From NCBI GenBank assembly GCA_017881905.1, contig JADGQI010000116.1, positions 1 to 38,422 of the forward strand: a stretch of DNA of 38,422 nt, written 5' to 3'. Made by a program: the position numbers and the translations under genes. The first letter of the stretch is position 1; every line of letters begins with the position of its first letter. Source of the stretch: Chloroflexota bacterium (GTDB taxonomy: Bacteria > Chloroflexota > Limnocylindria > Limnocylindrales > CSP1-4). The notes beneath the pieces were generated by a model. It was not told where the DNA came from, did not search any database, and worked only from the letters and a program-made list of their open reading frames with translations. Shown here piece by piece: positions 23,274 through 32,040 of this stretch.

Positions 23274-24929
23274 TCACCCGCAGGGATCGGCTTCCTCGGT
23301 CGGCGCCAGCGTCGGGTCCTCCGGGTCTGGGGCGAGGTTGGGCGGCGGCGTAGCCGTCGGGTCCGGTTCCTGGCTGGGGAAGATCCCTCGGACCACCTTG
23401 TGGATCTGGCGGATCTCGTCGTCGGTGATCGCCTCGCCGTAGGTCGGCGGCGCGAACATCAGGGACCTGACGCGACGGGCGTCGACCCGCGCCGCGAGGC
23501 TCATCAGGCTGGGCAGGTCCCGGACGGACAGGCTCGTCCACGCGTCGTCGCGGGCGATCTTGAGCAGGGACGGGATCTTGTCGATCAACCGGCACGGCTT
23601 GAGCTTGGCCCGAAGGGCCAGCAGCACCGCCTGCTGGCGCCGCATCCGGCCGTAGTCGGAGTCCTGGTGACGGGATCGGGCGTACATCAGGGCGCGATGC
23701 CCATCGAGGTGCTGCTTGCCCGCGTTGAAGTCGATCGAAACGACGCCGCTGCCGTCCTCGAGCGGGTATCGATCGTCGTGGAGCGCCGTCGGGATGGTGA
23801 TCGTCACCCCGCCGACCGCGTCGACCAGCCGGACGAACCCGTTCAGGTTGACCACCGCGATCCCGTCGAGCTGGACGCCGGCCAGCTTCTGGATCGTGCC
23901 GCCGATCGCCCGGAAGCCGCGGTTCTGGCCGCCCGGGAACTGGGACGGATGCGCGTTCGCATAGACGTAGATCGAATTGAGCAGGCCCGGATAGCGCCCG
24001 CCCGGGACCGCGCCGGCGCTCTCCTTCGGGAGCGGCGCTCCGGTCATGTTCCGCGGGAACCCGAACATCGCGGCTCGGCCGGTGGCTACGTCCACGGACA
24101 GCAGGATCATCGTGTCGGTCCGCAGGCTCCAGCGATCCGGCCCGGCGTCCGCCCCGATCAGGAGCAGGTCCAACCGCCCGTTCGCCGCCCAGCCCGGACC
24201 GGGTGTCGGGGTCGGACTCGGGCTGGCCGTCGGGGTCGGCGCGCCGGTCGGCGGGATCGTCCCGAACGGGCCGGCGATCAGGTTCGCCGCCGGGCTCGGG
24301 GCGTCCGTGTCGTCCGGCTCGACCGGCGGGAGCACCCCATCGGCACTGCTGGGATCACTGCCGTCGGCTGGGTTCGCCCCGAGATCGGGGGGATCGAACA
24401 CGGCGATGATCGTGTCCCGGGTGTCCTCGACCGTCGCGCCGATGATGACGTGCGGCGCGATCACGAAGATCGCCAGCAGCACCGCGAGGGACGTCCGCCC
24501 CAGCCTCCCGATCGTGTTCGTTGGCCGGACCCGCGCGGCCAGCCGGACCGTGGCCGCGAGGACGACCAGGCGGTACACGGCGACTGCCGAGACGACGACC
24601 ACGATCGCGAGCAGCACGTCCGGGCTGAGGGCCTCGCCGACCAGGCCGGCTCGATCCGGCGAGACGGCGACGATGACGGCGATCGCGAAGGCCAGGACCG
24701 CGATCGGCAGGAACAGGAGAGCGGCCAGGCGCTTCCGGCCGAGCAGCAGGTGGCCCAGGCCCGGGATCAGCGCCCCGGCGACGATCGACAGCCAGGTCGG
24801 CCCGACGCCCCGGGCGGGCGCGTCGTCGCCGGGCGTCGGCTCGTTGTCGCCGGGCGTCGGCTCGTCGGCTCGTGGGAGGGGATCTGGAGGCTCGTCGTCG
24901 TTCGTGGTCGGACCCTCGATCCGCCGCAT
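23274..24929 (-). CDS. LytR-CpsA-Psr (LCP) family protein with N-terminal four-span membrane domain
   Basis: The 551-residue envelope protein begins with an acidic N terminus containing a repeated EPTPGD (about 23-35). Four spans follow (about 45-63, 66-90, 104-128, 146-165), the first pair resembling TM2-like domains (GALIPGLGHLLLGR). A long Pro/Thr/Ser linker (180-248) leads to the LCP catalytic domain (252-440) with LLLIGAD, R270 and D272 (LRTDT), FPRN, and ARSRHQDSDYGRMRRQQ (417-433, with the conserved Arg residues). LCP enzymes transfer undecaprenyl-linked glycopolymers to peptidoglycan outside the membrane. Most have one N-terminal span, so the four-span domain is an addition. It ends with another Pro-rich tail and a terminal Cys. 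No Shine-Dalgarno site is visible; a TACCAT -10 box is 18 bases before ATG 24929. Confidence 0.9.
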   Translation of the reverse strand: MRRIEGPTTNDDEPPDPLPRADEPTPGDNEPTPGDDAPARGVGPTWLSIVAGALIPGLGHLLLGRKRLAALLFLPIAVLAFAIAVIVAVSPDRAGLVGEALSPDVLLAIVVVVSAVAVYRLVVLAATVRLAARVRPTNTIGRLGRTSLAVLLAIFVIAPHVIIGATVEDTRDTIIAVFDPPDLGANPADGSDPSSADGVLPPVEPDDTDAPSPAANLIAGPFGTIPPTGAPTPTASPSPTPTPGPGWAANGRLDLLLIGADAGPDRWSLRTDTMILLSVDVATGRAAMFGFPRNMTGAPLPKESAGAVPGGRYPGLLNSIYVYANAHPSQFPGGQNRGFRAIGGTIQKLAGVQLDGIAVVNLNGFVRLVDAVGGVTITIPTALHDDRYPLEDGSGVVSIDFNAGKQHLDGHRALMYARSRHQDSDYGRMRRQQAVLLALRAKLKPCRLIDKIPSLLKIARDDAWTSLSVRDLPSLMSLAARVDARRVRSLMFAPPTYGEAITDDEIRQIHKVVRGIFPSQEPDPTATPPPNLAPDPEDPTLAPTEEADPCG

Positions 24930-24947
24930 CGTGGGCGGCCGGCCAGA

Positions 24948-24953
24948 ATGGTA
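24948..24953 (-). promoter_or_regulatory. Candidate -10 box for the LCP gene
   Basis: TACCAT on the minus strand lies 18 bases before the LCP start codon. It would give a very short leader of about 12 bases with no ribosome binding site. Confidence 0.45.
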
Positions 24954-25090
24954 GCGACGTCGCGTCGCGCCGACACCCTGACGTCGGTCCTGTTCGTCCC
25001 GTGACGATGCGGGCCCGGTCTCAGCTCACGCCGAGCACGTCACTGACGGTTCCTCGGCGCGGTCACGAGCCGCCGAGCGGTCAGGAGCGT

Positions 25091-26707
25091 CTACGGCCGC
25101 TCGATCCGAAGGTCGTCGACAGCCGCCTCGATCCGGCTGTCCCCGGCGCCGTCGGCCGCTCCGATCACGATCCGGACCTTCTGGCCGGCCCATGGCTTCA
25201 TCGACACACGAACCGGGATCCACCGCGCATCGTCATCGGTCGCCTTCCCGAGCTCCTCCCGGACGAGCGTGCGCGTGCCGTCCTGCGCCTCGACCCAGAC
25301 GCGGAACCAGTCGGCGGACGTCGCGTTCGAGCGGTGCGAGAAGTAGTAGGAGAAGGTCAGGTCCCCGACCGGATCGGGCAGGAGGACCGGCGCGGATCGG
25401 ATGGTCGTCGTCCCTCCGTCGACGTCGTTCGCGTCGGTGCCCTTGACCCCGGCGAGCCCGGTCACCAGCGCCGCGCGCCCGGAGGTCGTCGTGCCGAGCT
25501 GCTTCGGACCCAGGATCGAGGTCGCGGTCGGGTCGCCGATCTGCCACAGCCCATCGGTCGCGGTGTCGGTCCCATCGGGATCCCGCGTCCAGCCGCGGTC
25601 GATCTCGAAGTCGTCGTACAGGGGCCCGCAATCGGCCTTCGCCTGGTAGATCGGCGAATACGGGCAATCCGCCTTGTCGATCGCGTAGAGCAGCGCCGAG
25701 CGGTTGTTCGCCACCGCCGCGGCGATCCGCTCGTCGGCGGGGTAGAAGTCGGACGTCCGGTGGTGCTCGGTCGGGTACAGCTCCCAGGTGAACGAGAAGA
25801 TCCGATAGCGGCCGTACATCCAGTCGATCTGGTCGCCGTCGGTGATGTACAGGTCGCTCGACTGCTCGGGCTTGTAGCCGTTGCGCTGGGCCATCCGCTT
25901 CCCGAGCGCGACGAACGCGGCGTGGTCGGTCCGGGTCATGTCGGCCGGGATGTCCGTTTTGGTGTGGCCGTACGGCCAGAGGACCAGCTCGCCGTTCGTG
26001 TGGAGCGTGATGTGCATCACGATCTGCTGACGACCGTCGATCACCCGGCTCTGGACGAAGTCGCGCAGCGCTTGCGTCTCGGGCGCGGAGAACGGCCTCC
26101 TGCCCCGGTAGGTGAGCGAGCCCGGCGACCCAGACGATCCCCGACAGCAGCCCCAGTCGTAGGCGTAGTTCCGGTTGAGATCCGTGCCGACCGTGCCCGT
26201 CCCCACGTTCGGCTGGCGGTTCTTGCGCCAGGCCCGGTACGGCGACCCGGTCAGGTCGTACTGCATGCCGTCCGGGTTGAGCGCGAAGACGATGAAGATC
26301 TCCCGGCTGTCGACCAGCCGCTTGACCAGGCTGTCGGTCGCGTAGCCCGTCGTCAGGACCTTGAGCAGGTAGAGCGCCTGCTCCGTCGTCAGGTGCTCGC
26401 GGGCGTGGTGGAGCGCGTCGATGAGGACCTCGGGCTCGGCCTCGTCGGTCGTGACGTGGTCGGACACCTTGGCCACCCAGATGTCGCGTCCCAGGTAGCT
26501 CTTGCCGATCGAGAAGACCGAGACCAGGTCCGGATAGGCGGCCTGCGCGGCCATGATCTCGGCGACCATCTCCGGGTAGTTGTGGTAGCGGGAGTCCTTG
26601 GGTGGGAAGTTCGCCTCGGCGGGGGCGGCCGCGTCGGCCGCTTCGGCCAGCAGCCCGAACAGGAACAGCAGGGCGAGGATCAGGGCGGCGATCTGACGCT
26701 TGCGCAT
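25091..26707 (-). CDS. Secreted zinc carboxypeptidase, peptidase family M14
   Basis: The 538-residue exported protein has a signal peptide at residues 1-28. The M14 domain (about 40-345) carries zinc ligands H101, E104 (HARE) and H236 (LHTNGE), substrate-binding N178/R179 (DLNRNY) and the catalytic base E309 (FTWELYP). A region with several cysteines (C187, C188, C348, C360) and a C-terminal beta-sandwich (about 365-538) resembling domains appended to secreted peptidases complete it. It would trim C-terminal residues from peptides outside the cell and pairs functionally with the secreted subtilase at 5.9 kb. The start is ATG 26707, with an in-frame GTG two codons earlier; no clear Shine-Dalgarno site. 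It diverges from the beta-galactosidase gene with 100 bases between starts and lies 161 bases upstream of the LCP gene. Confidence 0.92.
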   Translation of the reverse strand: MRKRQIAALILALLFLFGLLAEAADAAAPAEANFPPKDSRYHNYPEMVAEIMAAQAAYPDLVSVFSIGKSYLGRDIWVAKVSDHVTTDEAEPEVLIDALHHAREHLTTEQALYLLKVLTTGYATDSLVKRLVDSREIFIVFALNPDGMQYDLTGSPYRAWRKNRQPNVGTGTVGTDLNRNYAYDWGCCRGSSGSPGSLTYRGRRPFSAPETQALRDFVQSRVIDGRQQIVMHITLHTNGELVLWPYGHTKTDIPADMTRTDHAAFVALGKRMAQRNGYKPEQSSDLYITDGDQIDWMYGRYRIFSFTWELYPTEHHRTSDFYPADERIAAAVANNRSALLYAIDKADCPYSPIYQAKADCGPLYDDFEIDRGWTRDPDGTDTATDGLWQIGDPTATSILGPKQLGTTTSGRAALVTGLAGVKGTDANDVDGGTTTIRSAPVLLPDPVGDLTFSYYFSHRSNATSADWFRVWVEAQDGTRTLVREELGKATDDDARWIPVRVSMKPWAGQKVRIVIGAADGAGDSRIEAAVDDLRIERP

Positions 26708-26794
26708 CGACACAGGGTGGCGGGAGACTCCGGATGACGCAAGTCGGAGGGGGTCCCGGGGCGGGGGGTCGTCGAGCCGACGGCCCCCGTCGGC

Positions 26795-26800
26795 TAGACT
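26795..26800 (+). promoter_or_regulatory. Leaderless -10 box of the galactosidase operon
   Basis: TAGACT, then seven bases (TCGAACG), then ATG of the beta-galactosidase gene. No ribosome binding site is present. Confidence 0.55.
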
Positions 26801-26807
26801 TCGAACG

Positions 26808-29800
26808 ATGGACCGAGACCCCTGGGTCGCCCCCGAACTCGTGCAGCTCGGGCGGCTTCCGATGCACAGCCTGGTGCACGCGGACCGGCTGGAGCTCGAC
26901 GGCAAGTGGCGGTTCCAGCTCCTCGCGCGACCCGACCTCGAGCCGGGTCCGACCTGGAACGAGATCGTCGTCCCGGGTGCCTGGACGATGCAGGGCTTCG
27001 CCGACCCACCGCACTACACCAACGTCCAGATGCCGTTCGACGGCCTCCCGCCGGTCGTCCCCCAGGCGAACCCGACCGGGATCTACGAGCGCACCTTCGA
27101 CCTGCCGACCGCCTGGTCCGGGCGGCGGATCGTCCTTCACGTCGGGGCGGCCGAGAGCGTCCTGATCGCCCGCCTCAACGATCGCGAGGTCGGGATCAGC
27201 AAGGACTCCCACTTGGCCGCCGAGTTCGACGTCACGGACCTCCTGCGATCCGGGACGAACACGCTGACCCTGCGGGTCGTGAAGTGGTCCGACGCCACCT
27301 ACATCGAGGACCAGGACCAGTGGTGGCACGGCGGGTTGACCCGGTCCGTCTACCTCTACGCCACAGGAGCCGTCTATCTCGCCGACGTCCGGGCCGACGC
27401 GGGCCTGGCTGACGACCTGACGACCGGATCGCTCTCGATCAGCGTCGCCCTCGGGTTCCCGGGCGATGCGCTCGAGGCTGGGTGGGTCGTCGAAGCGCAG
27501 CTCCAGGGCGGCCTCGCGGACCTCCGGGCCGACGCGCCGGTCGTCGATCGCGAGGGGCTTCGGGCGTGGACGCGGGATGTCCAGGAGCTGATGTTCCGGG
27601 CCGCGGCCCGCCTGCCGTTGTCGGAGGACGACAGCGCCGCGTGGTCGGACCTCCATCCGCGGATGACCCCGGGGCTCGACGGAGGGGTGACCTGGCATGT
27701 CGAGCTGCCCACTGTCGCCCCCTGGTCGGCGGAGGAGCCGCATCTCCACGGCCTGACGGTGATCCTGCGCTCGCCTGATGGCGCGGTCGCGGAGCAGACG
27801 ACCATGGCCATCGGGTTCCGGCGGGTCGAGATCGACGGGCTCGACCTGCTCATCAACGGCGAGCGCGTGTTCATCCGTGGCGTCAACCGCCACGACTTCG
27901 ACCAGCTCACGGGCCGGACGGTGACCCGCGACCAGATGCGCGCCGAGGTCGTCCTGATGAAGCAGTTCGGGTTCAACGCGGTCCGGACCTCGCACTACCC
28001 GAACGATCCCGCGTTCCTCGAGCTGACCGATGAGCTCGGGTTGTACGTGATCGACGAGGCGGACATCGAGTCGCACGCGTTCCAGAGCACGCTGTCCGAC
28101 GATCCGCGCTACCTCGGAGCCTGGGTCGACCGGGTGTCGCGGATGGCGACCCGCGACAAGAACCACCCGTCGGTGATCGTATGGTCGCTGGGCAACGAGT
28201 CCGGCCACGGGCTGAACCACGAGGCGGCCGCCGGCTGGCTTCGGCGCTACGACCCGTCACGACCGCTCCATTACGAGGGCGCGATCCGCTACGACTGGGC
28301 GAGCGACCAGGGCATCAGCGATCTCACCTGCCCGATGTACCCGCCGATCTCGGCGATCGTCGGGCACGCCCGGTCCGGGCTCCAGCGGCACCCCCTGATC
28401 ATGTGCGAGTTCCAGCACGCGATGGGGAACAGCAACGGGACGCTCGCCGAGTACTGGGACGCGATCGAGTCGACCCCGGGCCTCCAGGGCGGGTTCGTCT
28501 GGGAGTTCTGGGATCACGGGCTGGTCCAGACCCTGCCCGACGGGACGAAGCGCTGGGCCTACGGGGGCGACTTCGGTGACCGGCCGAACGACGGCAGCTT
28601 CTGCCTCGACGGCCTGGTCTGGCCGGACCGACGCCCCAAGCCGGCGATGTGGGAGCACAAGCATTTGGCGGCGCCCGTTCGTCCGACCGGCCTGCACGAC
28701 CGACGGACAGGGATCGTGGAGGTGGTCAACCGCCAGTCGTTCCTCGACCTCGGCTGGTTGCGCGCGCACTGGCAGCTCGCGATCGAGGGCGAGCCTGCCG
28801 GGTCCGGCGACGTCGTCCTCCCCGATGTCGGCCCTGGGGACCGCGGCGCCGCGCTCCTGACCGGCTGGACCGATCCGTCACTCCTGCCCGGGACCGAGGC
28901 CTGGTTGACGATCCGGTTCGAGACGGCGGCCGCCGGGTCGTGGGCCCCGGAGGGGTTCGAGGTCGCCTCCGCCCAGATCGCCGTCGGAACGGCCGCCGAG
29001 GTGCCTCCGGTGGCTCCGGGACCGTCGACCGGGCCCGACGCCGCGGTCGAGGTCGACGCTGAGGGCCTTCTCGTCCATCCGCTCCTCGCGGCGTCACCGA
29101 CGCTCGCGCTATGGCGAGCGCCGACGGAGAACGACCGGTACGGCGGGATCGTCGCCGGCTGGACCGCGGTCGGCCTCGACAAGGTCGCCCGCCGGCTCGT
29201 GTCGATCGAGCGGACCGGCGGGGCCGTGATCGTCACCAGCGAGCACCGGACCGTGACGGGGATCGTGGTGGACCACGTCCAGACCTTGCGCGGGCTGGGC
29301 TACGGTGGCGTCCAGGTGGACGAGGTCGCGGTGATCCCGGACGGCCTGCCGGACCTGCCACGGGTCGGGACGGTCTTCGAGGTGATCCCCGGTTACGAGC
29401 AGGCCGAATGGTTCGGGTCGGGTCCCCACGAGACCTATCCGGACCGGAAGCGCGGCGGTCTCGTCGGTCGGTGGCACTCGACGGTCACGGATCTGTACAC
29501 GCCGTACGTCCGTCCCCAGGAGAGCGGCGGGAGAGCCGACGTGCGCTGGTTCGAGCTCCGTGACCCGGGGTCTCGCGGCGTTCGGGTGACCCTCGACCTG
29601 CCCCGCCAGGTGTCGGCCACCCACTATCGCGCCGAGGACCTCGCCGCCGCCCTCCACGACGTCGAGCTCACCCCGAGAGACGAGACGGTCGTCCATATCG
29701 ACGCGGTCCACCGCGGCCTGGGAACCGCCAGCTGCGGCCCGGACACCCTGCCCAAGTACCTGATCGGTCCGGGGACGTACCGCTGGTCCTGGACCCTGCG

Positions 29801-29819
29801 ACCCGTGACCGGACACTGA
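26808..29819 (+). CDS. lacZ: Beta-galactosidase, glycoside hydrolase family 2
   Basis: The 1003-residue enzyme has the full LacZ layout and length: sugar-binding jelly roll (about 30-210), Ig-like domains, TIM barrel with acid/base E464 (WSLGNESGHG) and nucleophile E534 (MCEFQHAMGNSNG), and the C-terminal beta-galactosidase small-chain domain (GYEQAEWFGSGPHETYPDR, YVRPQESGGRADVRWFEL). The signature NRHDFDQLTGR is present. There is no signal peptide, so it acts in the cytoplasm on internalised beta-galactosides. The frame is open upstream, but ATG 26808 is chosen because the protein then starts at the family's N terminus and a -10 box sits seven bases before it. The alpha-galactosidase gene follows after one base, clearly in one operon. 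No sugar transporter or LacI/AraC regulator is adjacent. Confidence 0.96.
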   Translation: MDRDPWVAPELVQLGRLPMHSLVHADRLELDGKWRFQLLARPDLEPGPTWNEIVVPGAWTMQGFADPPHYTNVQMPFDGLPPVVPQANPTGIYERTFDLPTAWSGRRIVLHVGAAESVLIARLNDREVGISKDSHLAAEFDVTDLLRSGTNTLTLRVVKWSDATYIEDQDQWWHGGLTRSVYLYATGAVYLADVRADAGLADDLTTGSLSISVALGFPGDALEAGWVVEAQLQGGLADLRADAPVVDREGLRAWTRDVQELMFRAAARLPLSEDDSAAWSDLHPRMTPGLDGGVTWHVELPTVAPWSAEEPHLHGLTVILRSPDGAVAEQTTMAIGFRRVEIDGLDLLINGERVFIRGVNRHDFDQLTGRTVTRDQMRAEVVLMKQFGFNAVRTSHYPNDPAFLELTDELGLYVIDEADIESHAFQSTLSDDPRYLGAWVDRVSRMATRDKNHPSVIVWSLGNESGHGLNHEAAAGWLRRYDPSRPLHYEGAIRYDWASDQGISDLTCPMYPPISAIVGHARSGLQRHPLIMCEFQHAMGNSNGTLAEYWDAIESTPGLQGGFVWEFWDHGLVQTLPDGTKRWAYGGDFGDRPNDGSFCLDGLVWPDRRPKPAMWEHKHLAAPVRPTGLHDRRTGIVEVVNRQSFLDLGWLRAHWQLAIEGEPAGSGDVVLPDVGPGDRGAALLTGWTDPSLLPGTEAWLTIRFETAAAGSWAPEGFEVASAQIAVGTAAEVPPVAPGPSTGPDAAVEVDAEGLLVHPLLAASPTLALWRAPTENDRYGGIVAGWTAVGLDKVARRLVSIERTGGAVIVTSEHRTVTGIVVDHVQTLRGLGYGGVQVDEVAVIPDGLPDLPRVGTVFEVIPGYEQAEWFGSGPHETYPDRKRGGLVGRWHSTVTDLYTPYVRPQESGGRADVRWFELRDPGSRGVRVTLDLPRQVSATHYRAEDLAAALHDVELTPRDETVVHIDAVHRGLGTASCGPDTLPKYLIGPGTYRWSWTLRPVTGH

Positions 29820-29820
29820 C

Positions 29821-32040
29821 ATGCCGATCGGCTGGGATCCGGAGGCGCGCCAGCTCCACCTCCAGAACGGGACGATCAGCTACGTCATCCGGGTCCTCGA
29901 GAACGGCGCCCTGGGCCACCTCCACTTCGGCCCCCGGCTCAGCGGAGAGCGATCGTACGCGCATGTCGGTCTGGGTCCGTTCCTCGGCTTCACGAACCGG
30001 CTCGACGACCCGGTCGCACTCGAGCTCCCGATCGCCGGCGTCGGGGACTTCCGCGTCCCGGGGCTGGCGGTCGAGGGACCCGACGGCTCGGCGATCCTCG
30101 ACCTGACCTACGTGAGCCATCGGATCGTGCCCGGGAAGCCGCCCCTCGCCTCGCTGCCGTGCACCTACGTCGAAGCGGACGCGGAGGCCGACACCGTCGA
30201 GATCGTGCTTGCCGACGCGCCGACCGGGACCGAGGTCCGCCTCGCCTACACGGTCTTCCGGGACCTGCCGATCGTCACCAGGAGCATGGTCGTCCGCAAC
30301 GGGGGAGGGGCCGCGCTCGACCTGACCTGCGCGATGAGCGCATCGCTCGACCTGGCCGACTCGGACTGGTGGCTGGTCCAGCTGAGCGGCACCTGGGCCC
30401 GCGAGCGGCACGTCGTCGAGCGTCCCCTCGTGCCGGGGCGCCAGTCGATCGGGAGCGTCCGCGGGGCATCCGGCTACCAGCACAACCCGTTCATCGCCCT
30501 CCGACGCGCGTCCACCACCGAGGACCAGGGTGAGGTGTACGGGTTCAGCCTGGTCTATTCGGGCAACTTCCTGGCCGAGGCCGACGTCGACGCGCAGGGC
30601 ACTACTCGTGTCCGGATGGGGATCGCCCCCGAGGGGTTCCGCTGGCGTCTCGACCCGGGGGCAGAGCTCGAGCTGCCGGAGGCCGTCCTCGCCTACTCCG
30701 ACGCGGGCCTCGGCGGCCTGAGCGACGCGTACCACGTCCTGTACCGCGAACGCCTGGCCCGCGGGACCTGGCGCGACCGACCTCGGCCCGTCCTCATCAA
30801 CAACTGGGAGGGCACCTACTACGATTTCGACGAACCGAAGCTGCTCGAGATGGCCGCCGCTTCCTGGGACCTCGGCATCGAGCTGTTCGTGCTCGACGAC
30901 GGCTGGTTCGGTCAGCGCGACGACGACACGACGTCGCTCGGCGACTGGGTCGTCGACCGGCGCAAGCTGCCGGACGGGATCGACGGTCTCGCGACCAAGG
31001 TCGAGGCGCTCGGGCTCCGGTTCGGGTTGTGGATCGAGCCCGAGATGGTCAGCGAGCGCAGCCGGCTGTTCGCCGATCATCCGGACTGGGCGATCGGCGT
31101 CCCGGGGCGAGCTCGGACCGAGGCTCGCCAGCAGTTCGTCCTGGACATGTCCCGCCCGGACGTCGTCGACCATCTCTTCGGGGTCCTGTCCGACGTCCTG
31201 GGCACCGCGGCGGTCTCGTATGTCAAGTGGGACATGAACCGGAACATCACCGAGCCGTACAGCCTCGGCCTGCCGCCCGATCGGCAGGGCGAGTTCTTCC
31301 ACCGCTACATCCTCGGCGTGTACGACCTGTACCGGCGCCTGACGGCCGCCTTCCCCGAGGTCCTGTTCGAGTCGTGTGCAAGCGGCGGCGGACGGTTCGA
31401 CCCGGGGATGCTCGCGTTCGCCCCTCAGACCTGGACGAGCGACGACACGGACGCCGTCGAGCGGCTGCGGATCCAGTGGGGGACGTCGCTGGTCTATCCG
31501 CTCAGCTCGATGGGTGCGCACGTGGCCGCCGTCCCGAACCACCAGACCGGGCGGCTGGCACCGCTGGCCACCCGGGCGGCGGTGGCGTTCTTCGGGGTCT
31601 TCGGCTACGAGCTGGATCCGACCCGCTTCTCCGCCGAGGAGCGCCACGAGGTCATCGACCAGATCGCGTTCTACAAGGCTCATCGCGAGCTGTTCCAGCG
31701 TGGACGGTTCGTCCGGCTGCGGAGCCCGTTCGAAGGCGACGGCGACCGGACGGCCTGGATGGTGGTCTCGCCCGATCGGCGGCAGGCCGTCGTCGGCGTC
31801 TACCAGGCGCTGAATCGGCCGGTGCCGGGACCCGACCGGGTGCGGCTCCGCGGGCTCGACCCGTCCGCCGCGTACAAGGTCGCACTGTGGCCGTCGACGG
31901 GCGACAGCATCGAGCGCGCGAACGCGCTCGTCCGCGGCGGCGACGACCTCATGGCCGTCGGCCTATTCCTCGCCGCGGAGCGACACGCAGCCGCTCGATG
32001 GGGCGACTTCTGGGCGCGGTTGTTCGTGCTCGAGGCTTGA
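29821..32040 (+). CDS. Alpha-galactosidase, glycoside hydrolase family 36
   Basis: The 739-residue enzyme removes terminal alpha-galactose, for example from raffinose-family sugars or galactomannan fragments. It has an N-terminal beta-supersandwich (about 1-330), a TIM barrel with INNWEGTYYDFDE, FVLDDGWFG and nucleophile D471 (VKWDMNRN), and the acid/base region TWTSDDTDAVERL (D541/D542). The CASGGGRFD substrate loop and a C-terminal beta-domain follow. No signal peptide is seen, so it is cytoplasmic. The start ATG is one base after the beta-galactosidase stop, implying coupled translation and matched expression. The last 92 bases are overlapped in antisense by the phosphotransferase gene from the other strand. 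Activity is secure at family level; the preferred galactoside is unknown. Confidence 0.96.
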   Translation: MPIGWDPEARQLHLQNGTISYVIRVLENGALGHLHFGPRLSGERSYAHVGLGPFLGFTNRLDDPVALELPIAGVGDFRVPGLAVEGPDGSAILDLTYVSHRIVPGKPPLASLPCTYVEADAEADTVEIVLADAPTGTEVRLAYTVFRDLPIVTRSMVVRNGGGAALDLTCAMSASLDLADSDWWLVQLSGTWARERHVVERPLVPGRQSIGSVRGASGYQHNPFIALRRASTTEDQGEVYGFSLVYSGNFLAEADVDAQGTTRVRMGIAPEGFRWRLDPGAELELPEAVLAYSDAGLGGLSDAYHVLYRERLARGTWRDRPRPVLINNWEGTYYDFDEPKLLEMAAASWDLGIELFVLDDGWFGQRDDDTTSLGDWVVDRRKLPDGIDGLATKVEALGLRFGLWIEPEMVSERSRLFADHPDWAIGVPGRARTEARQQFVLDMSRPDVVDHLFGVLSDVLGTAAVSYVKWDMNRNITEPYSLGLPPDRQGEFFHRYILGVYDLYRRLTAAFPEVLFESCASGGGRFDPGMLAFAPQTWTSDDTDAVERLRIQWGTSLVYPLSSMGAHVAAVPNHQTGRLAPLATRAAVAFFGVFGYELDPTRFSAEERHEVIDQIAFYKAHRELFQRGRFVRLRSPFEGDGDRTAWMVVSPDRRQAVVGVYQALNRPVPGPDRVRLRGLDPSAAYKVALWPSTGDSIERANALVRGGDDLMAVGLFLAAERHAAARWGDFWARLFVLEA

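Noticed and set aside
25037-25085. Inverted repeat CTCGGCG ... CGCCGAG between the M14 and LCP genes
   Set aside because: Seven-base stem with an 11-base loop is common by chance in DNA of this composition, and there is no T-run.
25233-28220. Nearly 1000-codon minus-strand frame across the M14 peptidase and beta-galactosidase genes
   Set aside because: It crosses two secure genes in other frames, has no recognisable domain and no ribosome site; a GC-rich shadow frame.
29668-31683. 670-codon minus-strand frame opposite the alpha-galactosidase gene
   Set aside because: The plus-strand gene has full GH36 catalytic motifs; the antisense product is low-complexity and unlike any protein family.
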